Assembly (NCBI GenBank): GCA_042408595.1
Contig: JBHOQX010000006.1
Span: 1-47,049 of the forward strand
Direction of reading: 5' to 3'
Origin: JBHOQX01 sp042408595
GTDB lineage: Bacteria; Chloroflexota; Chloroflexia; Chloroflexales; Roseiflexaceae
Length of the DNA: 47,049 nt
Shown: piece by piece, positions 43,854 to 47,049 of the stretch
How the letters are laid out: each line of letters begins with the position of its first letter
Numbering within the stretch: position 1 is the first letter of the stretch
Notes under the pieces: generated by a model
Databases searched by the model: none
Told to the model about the DNA's origin: nothing
The model's input: only the letters and a program-made list of their open reading frames with translations
Program-made: the position numbers and the translations under genes

Positions 43854-44996
43854 CTACGCCCGCGCCCGCGCCGCCGCGACCGCCTTCTGCGCGCCGTCGG
43901 CCAGGCTGTCGGCGGGGATGAGCTTCGACGCGGCTAGAATCCTGCGCCCCTCCTCCTCGTTCGTCCCGACCAGCCGGGCGACCATCGGCACGTCGGTGTC
44001 CACTTCCTCCAGCGCGGCGATGATCCCCTTCGCCACCTCGTCCACGCGGGTGATGCCGCCGAAGATGTTGAACAGCACCGCCTTCACGTTCGGGTCGGCC
44101 AGGATGATCTGGAGCGCGGCCTTGACTTTCTCCTTGCCCGCGCCACCGCCGATGTCGAGGAAGTTGGCCGGCTCGCCGCCGTAGAGTTTGACGACATCCA
44201 TTGTCGCCATCGCCAGGCCGGCGCCGTTCACCATACAGCCGATGTTGCCATCCAGCTTGATGAAGGTGATGCCCGCGGCGCGTGCCCGCCGCTCGGCCTC
44301 CGGCTCGTCCGAGTCGTCGCGGATGGCCTCCAAGTCGGGATGGCGGAACAGGCCGCTGTCGTCGAGAACGATCTTCGAGTCGAGGGCCTGCAGCTGCCCG
44401 TCGGCCTTGACGACCAGCGGGTTGATCTCGGCCAGCGAGGCGTCGGTGTCGACATACGCGCGGTAGAGCGCGCTGGCGATCTGGGCGAACTGGCGCGCCT
44501 GCTTGCCATCGGTCAGTCCGATAGCGAAAGCCAGCTCGCGCGCCTGGAAGTCCAGCAGGCCGAGCATCGGATCGGCGGCGATCTTCTTGATCGCGTCCGG
44601 GTTGGTCTTCGCCACGTCCTCGATCTCGACGCCACCCTCTGCCGAGGCCATCAGCACGATCTGCTTGCTGGCACGGTCCAGAATGACGCCCAGATAGATC
44701 TCGCGCTCATAGCTGATCGCCTCGGCGACGAGCACCTTCTCGACGGTCAGCCCCTTGATGTCCATGCCGAGAATCTGCCTGGCGACCTGCTCGGCCTGCT
44801 CCGGTGTGTCGGCCAGCTTCACGCCGCCGGCCTTGCCGCGCCCGCCGACGAAGACCTGCGCTTTGACGACCACGCGCCCGCCGATCGCCTCGGCCAGCCG
44901 GCGCGCCTCCTCCGGCGTGGTCGCCACGCCGCCGCCGGTCACCGGAATGCCGTAGCGCTCCAGAATCTCGCGTGCCTGATATTCATGCAGCTTCAT
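43854..44996 (-). CDS. sucC: succinyl-CoA synthetase beta subunit
   Basis: The 380-residue ATP-grasp subunit of succinate-CoA ligase, which with SucD makes ATP (or GTP) from succinyl-CoA in the TCA cycle. It starts with the diagnostic MKLHEYQAREILERYGIPV. VKAQVFVGGRGKAGGVKLA (nucleotide site), LAEINPLVVKADGQLQALD and the Gly-rich NGAGLAMATMDVVKLYGGEPANFLDIGGGA (core NGAGLAMATMDVVKLYGG) are intact, as is NIFGGITRVDEVAKGI. ATG 44996 follows AAGGAGCCCTC. An extended -10-like box lies at 45034-45042. sucD is not next to it, which is unusual since the two are normally adjacent. The next gene upstream is a hydratase on the same strand. Confidence 0.93.
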   Translation of the reverse strand: MKLHEYQAREILERYGIPVTGGGVATTPEEARRLAEAIGGRVVVKAQVFVGGRGKAGGVKLADTPEQAEQVARQILGMDIKGLTVEKVLVAEAISYEREIYLGVILDRASKQIVLMASAEGGVEIEDVAKTNPDAIKKIAADPMLGLLDFQARELAFAIGLTDGKQARQFAQIASALYRAYVDTDASLAEINPLVVKADGQLQALDSKIVLDDSGLFRHPDLEAIRDDSDEPEAERRARAAGITFIKLDGNIGCMVNGAGLAMATMDVVKLYGGEPANFLDIGGGAGKEKVKAALQIILADPNVKAVLFNIFGGITRVDEVAKGIIAALEEVDTDVPMVARLVGTNEEEGRRILAASKLIPADSLADGAQKAVAAARARA

Positions 44997-45033
44997 GAGG
45001 GCTCCTTCGTCGCACGGGTCGGGTTCTGCCAAG

Positions 45034-45042
45034 ATAGTAGCA
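45034..45042 (-). promoter_or_regulatory. possible promoter of sucC
   Basis: TGC-TACTAT on the minus strand, transcript start near 45027 and leader about 31 bases. A 4-of-6 match; tentative. Confidence 0.35.
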
Positions 45043-45084
45043 TCACCCGCCGCGGGGCGCAACCGGGGCGGCAGGCCGGGGACT

Positions 45085-45145
45085 AGCGAAACAGGGGCAC
45101 AGGGGCACAAAGGTCACCCTGTCACCGTGTCATCGTGTGAGCGGG
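45085..45145. repeat. degenerate word array after the hydratase gene
   Basis: On the minus strand the hydratase TGA is followed by GATGACACGGTGACAGGG and TGACC words, then GTGCCCCTGTGCCCCTGTTTC. ACAGGG in the first half pairs with CCCTGT in the second. Confidence 0.6.
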
Positions 45146-45925
45146 TCACGCGCGCCACGCCGGCCGGCGCTTCTCCAGAAAAGCAAGGATGCCCTCCTGC
45201 CCCTCTGCGCCGGTGCGCGCCGCGGCGATCGCCTCGACGGCGTAGCGCCGGGCTTCGTCCCGTTCCAGCGCCCAGATCGCGTCCACCAGGCGTTTGGCCG
45301 CGCCGACCGCCTCCGGCCCGCACGCCAGCAGCCCGGTCGCCACCGCACCGACCGTCGCGTCCAGCCCGGCTTCGTCGGTCACGGCGTGCACCAGGCCGAT
45401 CTCGTAGGCCCGCATGGCGCTGATGCGCTCGCCGCTGACGAACAGGGCGCGCGCGTGGCTGAGGCCGATCTTCGGCACAACGTACTGGGAGATGACCGCC
45501 GGGACAAGCCCCAGGCGCACCTCGCTGAAGCCGATCTGCGCCGTCTCGGCGGCCACGGCGATGTCGCAGCAGGCGACAAGCCCTGCGCCGCCGCCGAGCG
45601 CCGCGCCGTTGACGCGCCCGACGAGCGGCTTCGGCAGCGTCCAGGCGGCGTCGAACATCGCGGCGAGCGCCTCGGCGTCGGCGATGTTCTGCGCGTGGCT
45701 CCAGCCCAGGCTCTGGCGCATCCAGGTCACGTCCGCACCGGCGCAGAACGACGCGCCCGCGCCGGTGAGCACAACGACACGCGCGCGGCTATCCGCAGCG
45801 AGCGCGGCGAACCGCTCGCGCAACTCGGCGATCATCGCGGCGTTGAAGGCGTTGCGCACCTCTGGCCGCGCCAGCGTCAGGATCGCCACCGGGCCGTCGT
45901 AGCGAAGGGTCGTGTAGCTCTCCAT
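45146..45925 (-). CDS. enoyl-CoA hydratase/isomerase, methylglutaconyl-CoA hydratase-like
   Basis: A 259-residue crotonase-fold enzyme. Motifs: ILTLARPEVRNAFNAAMI, GAGASFCAGADVTWMRQS (first oxyanion Gly and the ADxxWM pattern seen in methylglutaconyl-CoA hydratases), NGAALGGGAGLVACCDIAVAAE (second oxyanion loop, core GGGAGLVACCDIA), FSEVRLGLVPAVIS with the catalytic Glu and a hydrophobic partner, and FLEKRRPAWRA at the end. With the carboxyltransferase at 34658 and HMG-CoA lyase at 39760 it would complete the lower leucine path; a general fatty-acid enoyl hydratase is the alternative. ATG 45925 has GGAGG about ten bases upstream; the longer frame reaches into the next gene. Confidence 0.82.
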   Translation of the reverse strand: MESYTTLRYDGPVAILTLARPEVRNAFNAAMIAELRERFAALAADSRARVVVLTGAGASFCAGADVTWMRQSLGWSHAQNIADAEALAAMFDAAWTLPKPLVGRVNGAALGGGAGLVACCDIAVAAETAQIGFSEVRLGLVPAVISQYVVPKIGLSHARALFVSGERISAMRAYEIGLVHAVTDEAGLDATVGAVATGLLACGPEAVGAAKRLVDAIWALERDEARRYAVEAIAAARTGAEGQEGILAFLEKRRPAWRA

Positions 45926-45970
45926 ACATGTCGCCTCCAACCTGCGTGCTACCCGCGTATGCGCTACAAT

Positions 45971-46005
45971 ACCACGGGACGATGCGCTTATGCGCGGCCC
46001 GTGGT
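45971..46005. promoter_or_regulatory. palindrome between divergent hydratase and kinase genes
   Basis: ACCACGGG (45971-45978) and CCCGTGGT (45998-46005) form an 8-bp inverted repeat, with GCGC-TTAT-GCGC inside. It sits beside TACAAT/TATTGT boxes (45965-45970, readable on either strand), so it may be an operator. The rest of the 258-base gap holds nothing recognised apart from a TACAAT at 46027-46032. Confidence 0.4.
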
Positions 46006-46183
46006 CACCCCTCTTGACCGCCGGGCTACAATCTAAATGGGACCAACGCCGGCCCGACCGCCGGATCCGACAAGCCGCTGAGAACACAATGGCAGCGACG
46101 CGGGCCCACCGCTCGCGCTCACTGCACGACCCGTAGCCGATCACCATCTGCTCGCAGCGTGGCGGCGACCAGGGGACGCGGTG

Positions 46184-47049
46184 ATGGACGCGCGACACGC
46201 GCCGGATGATGCTCGCACGGAGGCGACCCGGTTTGCCGGTTTCATGGGCTGGGCGAGCCTGGTCGCCCTGGCGATCGGGGCGATCGTGCTGGTCGTCGGC
46301 GTGTTGGCCGGCTCGCGCTGGACGATCGCCGGGAGCGGGCTGCTCTTGCTCGTCAGCCTCGTTTTCGCCTGGGTGCGCGGCGCCGCACGGCGTGGCCGGC
46401 TCGCCCAGACGGCACTGGTCACCAGCGCGACGCTGATCGCCCTCAGCCCACTGGCCGTCTTGCTGCTTCCGCCAGCGCTGCCGCTGCTCGTCGTGCTCGT
46501 CATCGGCGCGGTCGCGCTGGCGCTGCCGTACCTGCCCGCGGAGCGGCTCCGCCGCCTGATAGTCACGGCGTGCGTGGTGCTCTGCACGCTGCCACCGATC
46601 GCGCTACTGGCCCCGGCGACTGCGCTTGACCCGCTATTGGCGTGGGTGTTGCCGCTGCTGCTGGCCGGGATCGGCGCGCTCGCCATGCTGCTGTTCTGGC
46701 GCCACCAGCAGCGGATCGAGGCGTTGCTGGCACAGACCCGCGCCGCCTGCGATGACCTGGAGACTGAGATGCGCGCTCGCACCGCCGAGCTGCGCGAACG
46801 CGAAGCCCGCTGGCAGGCGTTCTCTGAGCTGACATCCGACTTCGTCTTCTCACTGCGCATGGCCACACCTGGCGACCTACGACTCGAATGGGGGACCGAA
46901 GAGGCGTTCGCCCATGCGCATCAAGTTAAGCGACCTCCGTGCGATGGGGTACGGGAACAACCTCTGGGAGGTCTAGCAAGAGCTGGTAGGTATTTGGCGC
47001 TTGCTTGCGACGATTCATGCGGCAGCCCGCAGCCAGACAGCGGCAAATC
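46184..47049 (+). CDS. membrane sensor kinase, N-terminal part, runs off the window
   Basis: An open frame from ATG 46184 (AGGGG upstream) to the window end without a stop, 288 codons. Residues about 20-180 make six hydrophobic segments (FMGWASLVALAIGAIVLVVG, IAGSGLLLLVSLVFAWV, ATLIALSPLAVLLLPPALP, LLVVLVIGAVALALPYLP, and two more). A coiled coil follows (RIEALLAQTRAACDDLETEM, RTAELREREARWQAF), then the start of a PAS domain (FSELTSDFVFSLRM, LRLEWGTEEAFA). This is the layout of membrane-bound PAS histidine kinases or cyclases. After EAFA (about 46912) the residues stop resembling PAS, so the gene is probably interrupted there. Confidence 0.7.
   Translation, partial: MDARHAPDDARTEATRFAGFMGWASLVALAIGAIVLVVGVLAGSRWTIAGSGLLLLVSLVFAWVRGAARRGRLAQTALVTSATLIALSPLAVLLLPPALPLLVVLVIGAVALALPYLPAERLRRLIVTACVVLCTLPPIALLAPATALDPLLAWVLPLLLAGIGALAMLLFWRHQQRIEALLAQTRAACDDLETEMRARTAELREREARWQAFSELTSDFVFSLRMATPGDLRLEWGTEEAFAHAHQVKRPPCDGVREQPLGGLARAGRYLALACDDSCGSPQPDSGK
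46913..47049. other. unlike sequence at the right edge, possible insertion
   Basis: The last 137 bases are less GC-rich and do not continue the PAS domain in any frame. Another frame gives MRIKLSDLRAMGYGNNLWEV and a stop. The bases GACCTC...GAGGTC form a small inverted repeat. It may be the end of a mobile element or intron, or an assembly join; it cannot be identified from this much. Confidence 0.4.

Overview
The window is GC-rich bacterial chromosome with short intergenic gaps and about 37 recognisable genes, mostly metabolic and regulatory. The most likely source is a Chloroflexota bacterium (Roseiflexus/Kouleothrix-like). This is an inference from gene content: a solute-binding/VWA fusion lipoprotein, a DUF190-CBS protein, GAF-PAS kinases, a stand-alone type III polyketide synthase and AAA/TPR proteins. 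No rRNA or tRNA gene and no CRISPR array was seen. Both edges look like assembly breaks at repeats: an ISAs1-type insertion sequence at the left, and a sensor-kinase gene that runs into unlike sequence at the right.

Layout. 2-1338: IS with a frameshifted transposase. 1459-7495: a GABA-type aminotransferase, a small conserved protein, a membrane protein, hisC, and a large GAF-PAS histidine kinase upstream of hisC. 7685-8185: a decayed hicAB toxin-antitoxin pair. 8216-12315: a leftward set with a SIS-domain deaminase, an aldehyde dehydrogenase and a class III aminotransferase. 12659-17734: the solute-binding/VWA lipoprotein, a two-lobe aspartic protease, a small zinc protein, an SRPBCC protein and a GH4 glycosidase. 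17914-21137: DUF92, a GHMP kinase and an enolase-superfamily dehydratase. 21214-27615: DUF190-CBS, FHA-MshEN, type III PKS, subtilisin and gltX. 27962-34559: a TPR protein, gyrB, a membrane protein and an orphan McrB-like ATPase. 34658-40701: a biotin-dependent carboxyltransferase, a P-loop/TPR pseudogene, a membrane protein, galT and HMG-CoA lyase. 40789-45925: a two-component system, a divergent Xre regulator, sucC and a methylglutaconyl-CoA-hydratase-like protein. 46184-end: a truncated sensor kinase.

How the genes fit together. Carboxyltransferase, hydratase and HMG-CoA lyase would make up the lower leucine-degradation path, but they are scattered over 11 kb and no biotin-carboxylase subunit is in view. 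Two class III aminotransferases with one aldehyde dehydrogenase suggest omega-amino-acid use. GH4, galT, the SIS deaminase, the GHMP kinase and the dehydratase suggest sugar and amino-sugar catabolism.

The most unusual feature is a family of intergenic arrays of degenerate 7-9-base words. Many are arranged as two roughly complementary halves, and most lie just after stop codons. The words differ from place to place but the architecture is shared. In two genes the array supplies the C-terminal codons, and in the McrB-like gene an array sits in frame inside the protein. Promoters are recognisable by a TATAAT-like -10 box, often preceded by TGn, with weak -35 boxes; at least one (xre) implies a leaderless transcript.
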